Of a stretch of 22,998 nucleotides of DNA, positions 14,181 to 22,990 are shown piece by piece; the first letter of the stretch is position 1, and the number at the start of each line of letters is the position of its first letter. This stretch comes from JAVBOP01 sp031550405 (GTDB lineage Bacteria > Bacteroidota > Ignavibacteria > Kapaibacteriales > UBA2268), in contig JAVBOP010000183.1 of the NCBI GenBank assembly GCA_031550405.1, positions 1 through 22,998 on the forward strand, given 5' to 3'. The notes below the pieces were generated by a model. It was not told where the DNA came from. It saw only the letters and a list, made by a program, of their open reading frames with translations, and made no database searches. Position numbers and translations under genes: made by a program.

Positions 14181-17100
14181 TTATCTGCCGCCGGAAATAT
14201 TCAATACTATGTCTAAACCAACTCGGATAGTGTGGTAGCCCGGATTGGCGGCGCCCTCGTTGAACGTGCCTTCATAGCGCATGAAAAATGCAGCAGTTAC
14301 CAATTGGCTTATGTTGTATCTTGCCCTTGGTTCAACAACAAATTGAGTATTGCCTGTCAGCGTGCGTCCATTTGCATTATCGCCCGTAAAACTGCCTCTG
14401 TCCAAAACATCATAAGTGCCTGTATTATTATCCTTGTATGTGAATATAAAGCTAAATTCTAAATCATTTTTCAGATTAATGCCGAACAGCGGGAAACTGA
14501 AGCCTTTAAGGACATAACTTGCCTGTGCGGTAATATCGGTTGTATGTTGAACAGATACTATTGCTCCAGAGGCTGTGGTTGCCGAATATGCTGTTGTTTC
14601 CGACCACTTTAAACTTGCCGTCAAAACGCCTTTCATAATCTTCTCGTCAAAGCTTGCAGATACACCGAACAGCGGCGCAAAGCCGTAATTGACAGTCTGG
14701 TTGGTTACCGAGCGCCCGTTGTCTGTGATTTGAGCCGTCTCTACGTACATGGAGTTATAAGCGTGTTCAACGGACATTCTTTTTACCAGATCATTCCATA
14801 TTCCCCATTTTTCCAAGCCTTCCCAGCGAAGTCCCCAGTTGATGTTGGGCAAAAACTTGCCAATCTCGCCGCTGGTTATGGAAAATGCCTCCAAGCCTTC
14901 ATAGAATGATTCGGACAAAGCCCTGTGCAGTGCCTGATTTTTGCTTAAGTCGTCCATATCCGAATTATCGATAGCAACCCGCTTTTCATTAAATATATCA
15001 ACAACATTGTCTATGGAATTTCCGAACGTATGCAAGCCGAAGAAACTGGGACCGGTGAAGAATGTCTTATTCAGGTTATCCATCGCTATTATGTTGGAAA
15101 ATGTAGGGTTGCCAAACTCGTCAGTATCCACTGTCTGGTTGCGGTTATATCCTCTCGAGGTCTTCCAGTTCAAATCAAGAGTTGCACCCTTCCACAGCGG
15201 GCGTGAAGTCTTGATGTCGAAATTGCTCTGCTGATTGAAATTATCTTGGAACACGGCATTTGGCGGGCGCAAACCCGTCTCTGTTTCAAACTTGAACCAT
15301 GGGAATGCACTCGATTTTACCATGTGGAATGCACCGTGCGGATTGGATATTAAGCCTAACTGATAGGCAGTGCTTGGACCGCGGCTCATCTCGCTATCGC
15401 GGAATGTCATGGTTCTGCCCCAAAAATTATCGAAGCCTGTGCCGCCATATACTCCCGGATTTACAGACGCATTGGATTGGGTAAATGCAAAATTTATCCT
15501 GTCCCAGTCAAAAAATATAGTCTGTACCACACTGGCTATATCACTCAATATTGATTTGGGCGGTTCGGGTGTTGTGCCTGTTTTTGCCTTGCCGGCACCA
15601 AATGTAGCCTGCGGAGCGCCAAATATGCTATTGCCCATATCCTTTAGCTTAAGCGCCAGATTGAACCGTATGGAGCTATTGACGGAGGCGCTTTTGGCTG
15701 CATCAGCTATAGCCGGGTCTGATTGCAAAGGGTCCTGCCATTGGTAGTTGGATGTATATGAGCCCGTCATATCAATGAACCTGTTTAACCCTATGATATT
15801 TGGCAATATAGGCTTGATATTCATGGTAACATTCTGCTGATGGGTATTATTGCTGCCTAAATCTATAAATCCATTGTTAAAGAATATCTGGTCAGATATT
15901 TGGCTTCCTGTGCGCTGCCTGCCAAACTCATCCAGTTCGAATGGCACCATAGTGCTGCCCGTTACGAAGCTGTAATCGAAAGTAGGGCTCAAGAAACCTC
16001 CCTGAGATAATTTCCAGTTAAAGTTCATGCCTCTATTGGCTGAAAATTCACGCACAACAGGGCTTGGCATGTCTAAATAGCGGGACTGCTCTGTCTGCCT
16101 TCTTCGCTGCATGTCAAGGTTGAATGCAAAATTTGAAGGCAGGAAGTTCAGCTTCCAGTCCTTGTATGCACCAATGAATGCTGTCTCCGGCTTTATGGAC
16201 GATGCCAGCGGCTTAACGGTAAGCAAGTCCGGTATAGGCAGGGTATATCCGACATTTAGCCGCCACACCCAGCTGAACCGCTCCTGATATATAGGCGAGC
16301 GCTCAAATATCTGTGAATAGGCATAAGTTGTAGTAAGCCTGTTCACGGTTTCATTGACAAGCCAATGCTTTACCGGTATTCCAAGCTTAACGCCCGTGAG
16401 CGACCACCCATCCTGCACCTTCAGCGTCTGCGAGCGTGTTTTGACATCTTCAGCAGCCTGCTCGGCAGCCGCGGGCGACTGCCCCTCATCTATAGCCTTG
16501 CGGTATGCAACAGCAGCAGCAGCTTCCAGCTCAATATCACTTGAAGCCACATATTTGGGGTTCTCCATACTCTCGGAGTGCTGGTATGCTATTGGTATCT
16601 TCGCCTGCTTGAAGCTGGGCGGCGCAAATTTTTCCGCATTGCCCGTCAGCACTATATTCCAGTCCCTTGTCCTGCTTCTGGTGCCATAACGGTCGGTTAA
16701 TCCGTGGAAGTTCGGCTCGCGGTTGGAAAACGACATATTAACAGTGCCAAGATCTGCAAGGGTTGAGCTGAATGTGGCAATACCTGCCCAGTCTTTGGAG
16801 CTTTCGGGAGACAGCAGCCTAAGCTCATTTACCCACATAGTGGTTGTCAGCTCCTGAAAAGCGTCGGACGGGTTGGCAATGCCTAATCCCACAAATTTAA
16901 CTTTTGTCAATATGGGATTGCCTTTTATCGTAAAATGAGCATACGGGTCATTTGGGACAGGGAATGTCTGCCTGTCCGAAAGCATCATGGTATCACGTAC
17001 CTGCTTGATAGCCGTCAGGTCTGCCAGATTAATCTCAATCTCCTGCCAGTCTTTAATCAGAGGCCGCCTGTACTCGTAATAGTTGCCGGAATCAATGCCA

Positions 17101-20100
17101 AATCTTATGAAAGCATAGCCCTTAGCCTTGCTGCCTGCCGAAACATCAAACGGCATGGAGCCATCGCCATGCAGGAAGAACTTCATCTTTTTGTAGTTGA
17201 ACAGGTCATAGTCATTAAATATCTTCACTGCCATACGCTCTTCGCCCCAGCGGAGGTTTTTGACGGATAAGGACAGCGACTGCTCGTTCTGCCTTGCATC
17301 GTATGTATTATCGCTATTGCTAAGCATGCGGGGAGGCGATACACCCGGCGGCATTATATAGTAGTTTGGTGCGCCTGAATTTTCCCAAAGATTGACATAG
17401 GATATGGATAAGGTGCTGTCGTTGGGATCGAAATTATCCTGAAAATTGCTCATACGCTGCCATGTAGTGCCAACAAATTTCCAGTCGGCAATGATCAATT
17501 TGGCATATCCGCCGGCGAAGCGTACCCTGATATACTGTATATTTGAGAATTGAGGATTGCCGATTATGGCATCCGGCTTGCGCACAGGTATGCGGTACTG
17601 TATCCAGTTTTTGCTCAGATTGCCGCCAACTACCTGTGGGTTATCTGCATTGTGGTCATGTTGCAGTTTGACTTCATAAGTGAAGTAACTGTTGTCAAGG
17701 GACAGGGTCGAGCCATTAACGGGATTAATCATTTCCTTATCGGGGAATAGCCCTATTTCGGCTGAAGAATTGCCTTCAAAATTATTGTATTTGATATAAT
17801 CGTTAGTAGATATATTGTCTCTATCCTGCCTGCTTTTGCTAAAATCGAAATAAAAATCATCTCTTGCAGGATCTGCCTCTTCATTGAGCGGCGGCGGATA
17901 TGTTTCTTTTTCTCTCGCGTTATCCATGGCATCTATACCGACATCCTCACCTTCATCTGTTATGCCGTTAGGCAGCGGATTGGCATCTGTTATGCCGTCT
18001 TCGGTATCACCTATCCCATTTGGTATAATATCTTCAGATATCATGCCGATATCAATATACATCTTCGCATTGTTAACATCCATATATTCGATGTTAATCA
18101 TGAGGTCTATATACTCTATATTCTCATTATCGAAGTTGGAGCTGTACGAAGGCACCAAGCGCTGAAAACCTGCCCATACCTTGCCCTTGTTCTCCGGTCT
18201 AGAGTAAAACGTATCGTTAGGGTTAAAGGCGGCATTGTTGCTATCTAAGAAGCTGGCATTTTTGTTATATATGCCTCTATATGCCGGATTAAACTCCACA
18301 TACAGTGCATTTATGTATTGCGTACCTGTTTGATATGTCTCTTCTTTGGGATATACATCTTTTCTGGGTACACGCCCAACAGGATACTGGTACCAGAACA
18401 GGCGTCCCCGGTATCGGGATACCGTATCGCTTTGCTCTATTTCGCTCATATTCGGGTCAAGCCCATACAGTTGCGGCAATATAGGCTGCGACCCGTGCTG
18501 CCATTGCGATGGTGTCATGCCGAAAGATATCTGGCGTATCACATTCTCAAAATTGTCTATCTCGACAACAGGTTCGTTATTATCAGATGATATTTCAGAG
18601 GTTACACGGTTGGGAGTAGGCATAACCATTGCCCATTCGCCAAACAGGTTTATGCTCGAAGGTGCTTTAGTGTCATAAAATGGCAGTTTATCTAAAATGC
18701 TTGTTATCCATGGCGCATTCATATTCATATTAAAATCGAAGCCGAGCATGCTGTTGGCAATAGGTTCATCGCCAAGCCTTGCCCTGTCGGATATTTTTGC
18801 CTGCTGGTACCGTATGAATGTGCCGCCCAGCTTTGCCGTCATGTTCCTGTTCTTGAACAGCTCATAATCAGCACGCACGCCATACATGGTTTTTGTTGAA
18901 CTTGTAAATACATCCTGCTGCTCGTATTCCACCACAAGATTGGCATTAGGCTGCATTGCACGCTGGTTGCGCATAGTCAATGCTCCTGTATAGTAGTCAA
19001 CGATATAGTCGTCATTTTCACGAAGCAGCACGCCATCTAATGTAACTTTCACGCTACCCGGCGAAAGGTTGTAGGCATTCAGATTAATGCGGCTGTTGTT
19101 TGTCTTGCCTGTCATTTCGCCGGATATGATAAACCGGTCTCTTGCAGTATTCTTGCGGGAAACCTCTATTGTGGTATCATATATCTGGTCGTAAACATAC
19201 ATTTCTGCAAGTTCGGGATTGCCAATTTTAGAGAAATAATCCCGCAGACCATCGCCAAAAGGCTCTGTATGCGGGAATGTTATTTCACCCCGCTGCTGAT
19301 CAAAGAATGCACCTATATTGATGTCAAACTGTCCATCCGGAGGCGCCGCACCTGTTGAATTGGTTACTCTGTCAACGCCGAGTATGGTAACTATCTTGTC
19401 GCTTGCGCCTTCAAGCAAGTCCGTGGAATCATTAGTCTTGCGCGTATACCACACACCTATGTATGTATCATTGATATTGACATTGGAGGAGCCTATGTTA
19501 TACTTGTTCTTCATCTGCCTGCTCCATAATGTCTTATAGGTAGGCAACAGGTTGGGACGATATACCAGCTTCAGTATCAATGTGTCTTTCAATCCGATCT
19601 GATCAGAAAAATAGCCATAATATACGTCATCAAGCGTATCCGTGCTTTGACCCTCTACACGGTACGACACCGCATAGTATCTATCTCTTCTGAAATTTTT
19701 GAACGTAAGAGTACCAAGGTTATAGTCAATAATATAGTTCATTGAATCCAGCAGCATAAACCTGCCTTTTTCAACAGAGCCCGTTTTTATCGTAGCCTGC
19801 TTTATCGAGGCGTCCCAGTCCTCCCCCATCTTGCGCCGCTTCCCCGGCAAGTCTGCAATGGCAACGGCATTGGCGATATTGGCATTGGTCAGGTCGGTAG
19901 ATGCCTCCCACACCTGTATCTGCTTGATACGAAGCGATGATGCGCTTTTGGGTATGAGCGGCGTGGAATTTTTGAAATATTCGTTGTATACTGCCTTGTA
20001 TGCGGTATCAAGGAAAAAATGGTTCTCGGCAAATTGATAGGCATGCAATGAGAAGTACTGCTTGCTTGTGCCGCCATTCACATTAACCATCTTCTTCTGC

Positions 20101-21242
20101 CCTCTGCGCTGCGAGGCAAAAGCCTGCAAATATAGCGGACCGAACTGGAAAGTACCCGACACGCCAAACAGTTCCGAAGCGCCGCCTATCAAAATAGATG
20201 GGATGTTGAAGCTGATATTGCCCACGTCTATGCGCTTGATTATGTCATCTTCATAGCCTTCATAGCCCAACTTGAACTTGTTGTCAAAATCGAACTGATT
20301 CCTTGTGTTCTGATCTATATTAAACTTTAGTTTATCGCCTATTTTGGCACCGACGTTTACCCTCACATCCTGCCTGAAAAATGGCGAACTTTGGGTGCTG
20401 CCGGTACTGCTCATGCTGCCCAGATTTTGCACCCGCCATTCCCAGCCGATAGATACATTGACCTGACCGTTAACATTAATCGATAACTCAGGCTTGCCAA
20501 ATATGTTCAATACCGGATTGGGCGGCAATGGTATGGCAAAACCCGTCGCCTGTCCAAGCAAAAAAGCAAGATCGCCTCGAGAAAGCGCCTTCTTGACATC
20601 ATATCCGCTTGTGAGCGAATCCCATATTTGCGCCTGCAGTTTTTGTTTCCTGCCGGCAAGATATGTGTCCAAATTCAATGGGTACTGGTAATCTATGTCG
20701 TATTTGCCGTTGAATGTCTCGTTTGCGCGCATTGTATCGCCTGAATTGTCAAGCGTGCCTTTATATGAGTAGCCTTTGGGCGATATATCCCGCAACTGTT
20801 GCTTATACTGTCTGTCCCGCCCGATAACAGGCGGACGCATAAAGAAATATTTATCCCTGCTGCGTTCATAGCGGTCGAAAATAGTCCTGTCTTCTATATC
20901 CAGATCCTGATAATAGCGAGATGTCGAATCGCCTGTGGTATCTGCGCTTTCTTCTGTAGTCTGCATGGCTAAGGTTGTATAATCCTGATATTGGCTGCTA
21001 TTGTCCAATTCAATATCATCAAGCATCGCCAGCATATCAGCATCAGCACCTTCAAACATCGAAAGAAAAAATGAAGTATTAAACAGATAGTAAGGTAATA
21101 AGTGGGAAGAAATCCACAGGTTAGAATGATTGTAATATGAGCTTTCCGCCTTAGTTTGCGTTTTAAGCTGGCTTATAGCTAAAAAAACAAATAAAACCGA
21201 AAAGAATAGAATTTTTTTTTCTTCTCTGCCGCTCTTTATCAT
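14181..21242 (-). CDS. sprA: T9SS outer-membrane translocon protein SprA (Sov)
   Basis: A 2353-residue outer-membrane beta-barrel that forms the conducting channel of the type IX secretion system. The size is normal for the family (about 2,300-2,500). A positively charged start and hydrophobic stretch (residues 8-24, KKILFFSVLFVFLAISQ) form the signal peptide. Typical SprA segments include ISINVNGQVNVSIGWEW-like and LKFNIDQNTRNQFDFDNKFKL text in the N-terminal quarter, YEGYEDDIIKRIDVGNISF, and YNLGTLTFKNF repeated later as DYYTGALTMRN. The end GLDIVLNISGGR fits a last beta-strand. The frame is intact throughout. It is the first gene of a minus-strand block with an M1 peptidase carrying a T9SS signal. 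A run of nine A lies in codons 8-11 (coding strand). PorK/L/M/N, PorV and the signal peptidase PorU are not in the window. Confidence 0.95.
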   Translation of the reverse strand: MIKSGREEKKILFFSVLFVFLAISQLKTQTKAESSYYNHSNLWISSHLLPYYLFNTSFFLSMFEGADADMLAMLDDIELDNSSQYQDYTTLAMQTTEESADTTGDSTSRYYQDLDIEDRTIFDRYERSRDKYFFMRPPVIGRDRQYKQQLRDISPKGYSYKGTLDNSGDTMRANETFNGKYDIDYQYPLNLDTYLAGRKQKLQAQIWDSLTSGYDVKKALSRGDLAFLLGQATGFAIPLPPNPVLNIFGKPELSINVNGQVNVSIGWEWRVQNLGSMSSTGSTQSSPFFRQDVRVNVGAKIGDKLKFNIDQNTRNQFDFDNKFKLGYEGYEDDIIKRIDVGNISFNIPSILIGGASELFGVSGTFQFGPLYLQAFASQRRGQKKMVNVNGGTSKQYFSLHAYQFAENHFFLDTAYKAVYNEYFKNSTPLIPKSASSLRIKQIQVWEASTDLTNANIANAVAIADLPGKRRKMGEDWDASIKQATIKTGSVEKGRFMLLDSMNYIIDYNLGTLTFKNFRRDRYYAVSYRVEGQSTDTLDDVYYGYFSDQIGLKDTLILKLVYRPNLLPTYKTLWSRQMKNKYNIGSSNVNINDTYIGVWYTRKTNDSTDLLEGASDKIVTILGVDRVTNSTGAAPPDGQFDINIGAFFDQQRGEITFPHTEPFGDGLRDYFSKIGNPELAEMYVYDQIYDTTIEVSRKNTARDRFIISGEMTGKTNNSRINLNAYNLSPGSVKVTLDGVLLRENDDYIVDYYTGALTMRNQRAMQPNANLVVEYEQQDVFTSSTKTMYGVRADYELFKNRNMTAKLGGTFIRYQQAKISDRARLGDEPIANSMLGFDFNMNMNAPWITSILDKLPFYDTKAPSSINLFGEWAMVMPTPNRVTSEISSDNNEPVVEIDNFENVIRQISFGMTPSQWQHGSQPILPQLYGLDPNMSEIEQSDTVSRYRGRLFWYQYPVGRVPRKDVYPKEETYQTGTQYINALYVEFNPAYRGIYNKNASFLDSNNAAFNPNDTFYSRPENKGKVWAGFQRLVPSYSSNFDNENIEYIDLMINIEYMDVNNAKMYIDIGMISEDIIPNGIGDTEDGITDANPLPNGITDEGEDVGIDAMDNAREKETYPPPLNEEADPARDDFYFDFSKSRQDRDNISTNDYIKYNNFEGNSSAEIGLFPDKEMINPVNGSTLSLDNSYFTYEVKLQHDHNADNPQVVGGNLSKNWIQYRIPVRKPDAIIGNPQFSNIQYIRVRFAGGYAKLIIADWKFVGTTWQRMSNFQDNFDPNDSTLSISYVNLWENSGAPNYYIMPPGVSPPRMLSNSDNTYDARQNEQSLSLSVKNLRWGEERMAVKIFNDYDLFNYKKMKFFLHGDGSMPFDVSAGSKAKGYAFIRFGIDSGNYYEYRRPLIKDWQEIEINLADLTAIKQVRDTMMLSDRQTFPVPNDPYAHFTIKGNPILTKVKFVGLGIANPSDAFQELTTTMWVNELRLLSPESSKDWAGIATFSSTLADLGTVNMSFSNREPNFHGLTDRYGTRSRTRDWNIVLTGNAEKFAPPSFKQAKIPIAYQHSESMENPKYVASSDIELEAAAAVAYRKAIDEGQSPAAAEQAAEDVKTRSQTLKVQDGWSLTGVKLGIPVKHWLVNETVNRLTTTYAYSQIFERSPIYQERFSWVWRLNVGYTLPIPDLLTVKPLASSIKPETAFIGAYKDWKLNFLPSNFAFNLDMQRRRQTEQSRYLDMPSPVVREFSANRGMNFNWKLSQGGFLSPTFDYSFVTGSTMVPFELDEFGRQRTGSQISDQIFFNNGFIDLGSNNTHQQNVTMNIKPILPNIIGLNRFIDMTGSYTSNYQWQDPLQSDPAIADAAKSASVNSSIRFNLALKLKDMGNSIFGAPQATFGAGKAKTGTTPEPPKSILSDIASVVQTIFFDWDRINFAFTQSNASVNPGVYGGTGFDNFWGRTMTFRDSEMSRGPSTAYQLGLISNPHGAFHMVKSSAFPWFKFETETGLRPPNAVFQDNFNQQSNFDIKTSRPLWKGATLDLNWKTSRGYNRNQTVDTDEFGNPTFSNIIAMDNLNKTFFTGPSFFGLHTFGNSIDNVVDIFNEKRVAIDNSDMDDLSKNQALHRALSESFYEGLEAFSITSGEIGKFLPNINWGLRWEGLEKWGIWNDLVKRMSVEHAYNSMYVETAQITDNGRSVTNQTVNYGFAPLFGVSASFDEKIMKGVLTASLKWSETTAYSATTASGAIVSVQHTTDITAQASYVLKGFSFPLFGINLKNDLEFSFIFTYKDNNTGTYDVLDRGSFTGDNANGRTLTGNTQFVVEPRARYNISQLVTAAFFMRYEGTFNEGAANPGYHTIRVGLDIVLNISGGR

Positions 21243-21343
21243 TATCCAAAGTTGTTGTTAAGCAAGTAAGGCATTCATTCCGATTTTGCATAATCGCTTG
21301 ATTGCCCAATAATAATCGTAGCTTTAGCTATCAAATTATATTC

Positions 21344-21351
21344 CAAAAATA
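21344..21351 (-). promoter_or_regulatory. Possible -7 element for sprA
   Basis: On the minus strand this reads TATTTTTG, an exact TAnnTTTG match, about 100 bases upstream of the sprA ATG. The best -33 candidate (ATTG, 21372-21369) is only 17 bases away, shorter than the consensus spacing, so the call is weak. Confidence 0.3.
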
Positions 21352-21991
21352 AGTCAAAATACCAATAGCAATGCAGAGATTGTAAAACAAGAAGTGTAAA
21401 TATACGCTTTTTTTTGCTGCCAGCAAAACAATTGTCGTTCAAAAGTTTAATCCTTACCTGCATGCGATTTTATATGTTCTCAGATTTAGGAGGATTTTCG
21501 CCCGATGCGACAAAACTGATGTAATGTTTTTAGCGTTTATTGTATTTTCATTAACCGTAAATCATTTGATTTGTGTGAACAAGACGTAATGTTATAATAG
21601 ATTTGAAGAAAAACAGGCTGTATACAGCAAAATATTTATTGGGAATAAAAGGTTGATTTTATTAATTATTTTTAATTTTTGTTTAAGAGCAATGAAAAAA
21701 ATGACGCTTTTAATACATTTACTATTTTGAAACAAATAAAAATAAAAGACATGGCGGTAAAAATATTTCTTGCACATATAAAAAGTATGTTGTACTTTTA
21801 TGCCTAAAGAAATGACAATATCGTTGTAATTATCAAAAAAAAATAGTTACAGAGAATTAATAGAAATTTAAAAAAAGGGAAATGGATATACAAGAAATCG
21901 AAGAACAATAGCGGCAGAATGGTGAACACACACAAATACCTTTCACTGTTCTGCTGCGCAACAACTTTCCATTACAACCAACAACGATATA
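21352..21991. other. AT-rich intergenic stretch without a convincing gene
   Basis: Very AT-rich with many A- and T-runs. The open frames here are short, lack ribosome binding sites and have low-complexity products. A short frame ATG 21882-TAG 21909, then open to 21992, was examined and not accepted. The stretch separates the divergently read sprA and the lipoprotein row, so promoters for the latter should be here, but no clean TTTG/TAnnTTTG pair was found. Confidence 0.5.
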
Positions 21992-22015
21992 GATTATTAA
22001 AAAATATTCATAAAT
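21992..22015. repeat. AT-rich dyad, copy upstream of the lipoprotein gene
   Basis: GATTATTAA, AAAATA, TTCATAAAT: complete right arm, spacer as at 5427, and a left arm with three mismatches to ATTTATGAA. It ends directly at the GGAGG ribosome binding site (22016-22020), so a bound protein or a hairpin there could affect translation or transcription. Confidence 0.6.
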
Positions 22016-22026
22016 GGAGGCATATT

Positions 22027-22458
22027 ATGCGCTACAAATTAAAAAAACAATTTTTTAAACCTTTTAATTCCAATACGGAGGGAATTATGAAAAAATATTC
22101 ATTAATGCTGTGCATGTTTTTAGTCTTCGCATTCGCAGCGATAAGTTGCACAGATGACGACACTAAACCAAATGAAGAAATGCCAGATAAAAAAACAATT
22201 ACTGGCAAATTAACAGAAATTCCTAATCCTTGTACAACAGATCCATGTTTGCCGGGCGTAGTAACCGCAATTGAAACAGATTCTTTGAACTATATTATAA
22301 CTGTAAATCATTTATGGTATGATAGAGAAGTGGTCATAAATAATGATACTCTCCGTGTTAATGATTCTGTTGAAGCTTATGGCTCTATCACAAAAAAGCA
22401 AGATTTGCAATCGCAAACTTATTATGAAATTGAAATCATTAATCTTAAAAAATTATAA
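22027..22458 (+). CDS. Small lipoprotein of unknown function with CLPG motif
   Basis: A lipoprotein of unknown role. Two in-frame starts are well supported: ATG 22027 (GGAGG at 22016-22020, 6 bases away; 143 residues) and ATG 22087 (GGAGGGAATT directly upstream; 123 residues). The shorter form starts MKKYSLMLCMFLVFAFAAISC, a normal lipoprotein signal with C as the lipidated residue; the longer form adds 20 mostly basic residues. The mature part begins with an acidic linker (TDDDTKPNEE), then ITGKLTEI, CTTDPCLPGVVTAIETDS and alternating strands ending in YYEIEIINL, which looks like a small beta-barrel of OB type. Similar short lipoproteins with a C...CLPG motif occur in Bacteroidota, but I know no function for them. 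The next lipoprotein gene starts 15 bases after the stop. Confidence 0.75.
   Translation: MRYKLKKQFFKPFNSNTEGIMKKYSLMLCMFLVFAFAAISCTDDDTKPNEEMPDKKTITGKLTEIPNPCTTDPCLPGVVTAIETDSLNYIITVNHLWYDREVVINNDTLRVNDSVEAYGSITKKQDLQSQTYYEIEIINLKKL
22083..22106. repeat. AT-rich dyad-like sequence over the lipoprotein start codon
   Basis: AATTATGAA, AAAATA, TTCATTAAT: 7 of 9 arm positions pair, with the same spacer as the copy 91 bases upstream. The ATG at 22087 is part of the left arm. It could be a second operator or simply the AT-rich codons of a lipoprotein start. Confidence 0.35.
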
Positions 22459-22473
22459 AAGGGGGAAACTGAT

Positions 22474-22962
22474 ATGAAAAAAATAATGATATTATCACTG
22501 TTAATTATATTTTTAATAATAGTTGGTTGTAGCGAAGAGGAGTCTTCTGGAGGTGGTAAATATGTTGTTTGGACATGGACAAGTACACTTGATAAAAATT
22601 CAGATGAGATTGTAAAAAATACATTTTTTACACAAATTAATTTTTTACATAAGCTTAATGATAACATTGATTATGAGGTTTGCAAAAGAACTCATCTATA
22701 TGAAGAGGATGAAATTTTGCGAAGAGGCACTTTAAAAATATATGACCAGGATGAAACATTATTAAACTGGCGAAAGTGTAATATTTTTTTGCCTCATAGT
22801 GAAACAGAGGAGTGGTATTTTAAATTTACTCGTAACGAAGCATTACAAAATACATCAATATTATGGAATGCTAGCAATATAGACGATACGTTAATATTTT
22901 GGGACGGCAACCCTGAAGGAAATTATTATTACTATTCTAAAATACTTTCAGACTTTTTTTAA
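22474..22962 (+). CDS. Small lipoprotein of unknown function
   Basis: A 162-residue lipoprotein, not recognised as a known family. The ATG at 22474 follows a strong AAAGGGGGAA ribosome binding site. MKKIMILSLLIIFLIIVGC is a clear lipoprotein signal with lipobox IVGC, followed by the flexible linker SEEESSGGG. The rest has many aromatic and charged residues (VVWTWTSTLD, LLNWRKCNIFLP, WYFKFTRNEAL) and reads like beta-strands, perhaps an adhesin-like or binding fold. It is strongly AT-rich in sequence compared with sprA. It lies 15 bases after the previous lipoprotein gene and 28 bases before another start codon, so these genes form a row, probably one transcript. Confidence 0.8.
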   Translation: MKKIMILSLLIIFLIIVGCSEEESSGGGKYVVWTWTSTLDKNSDEIVKNTFFTQINFLHKLNDNIDYEVCKRTHLYEEDEILRRGTLKIYDQDETLLNWRKCNIFLPHSETEEWYFKFTRNEALQNTSILWNASNIDDTLIFWDGNPEGNYYYYSKILSDFF

Positions 22963-22990
22963 ACTTATCATTAGAAGGGATTTTAAGAAA

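Noticed and set aside
14232..20691. Many plus-strand open frames opposite sprA
   Set aside because: All are antisense shadows: no ribosome binding sites, no family resemblance, and they overlap an intact conserved gene.
21882..21992. Short frame MDIQEIEEQ, TAG at 21909, then 26 open codons to TAG 21990
   Set aside because: The purine-rich stretch is only one base from the ATG, so it is a poor ribosome binding site. The product matches nothing I recognise, and there is no evidence for stop-codon readthrough.
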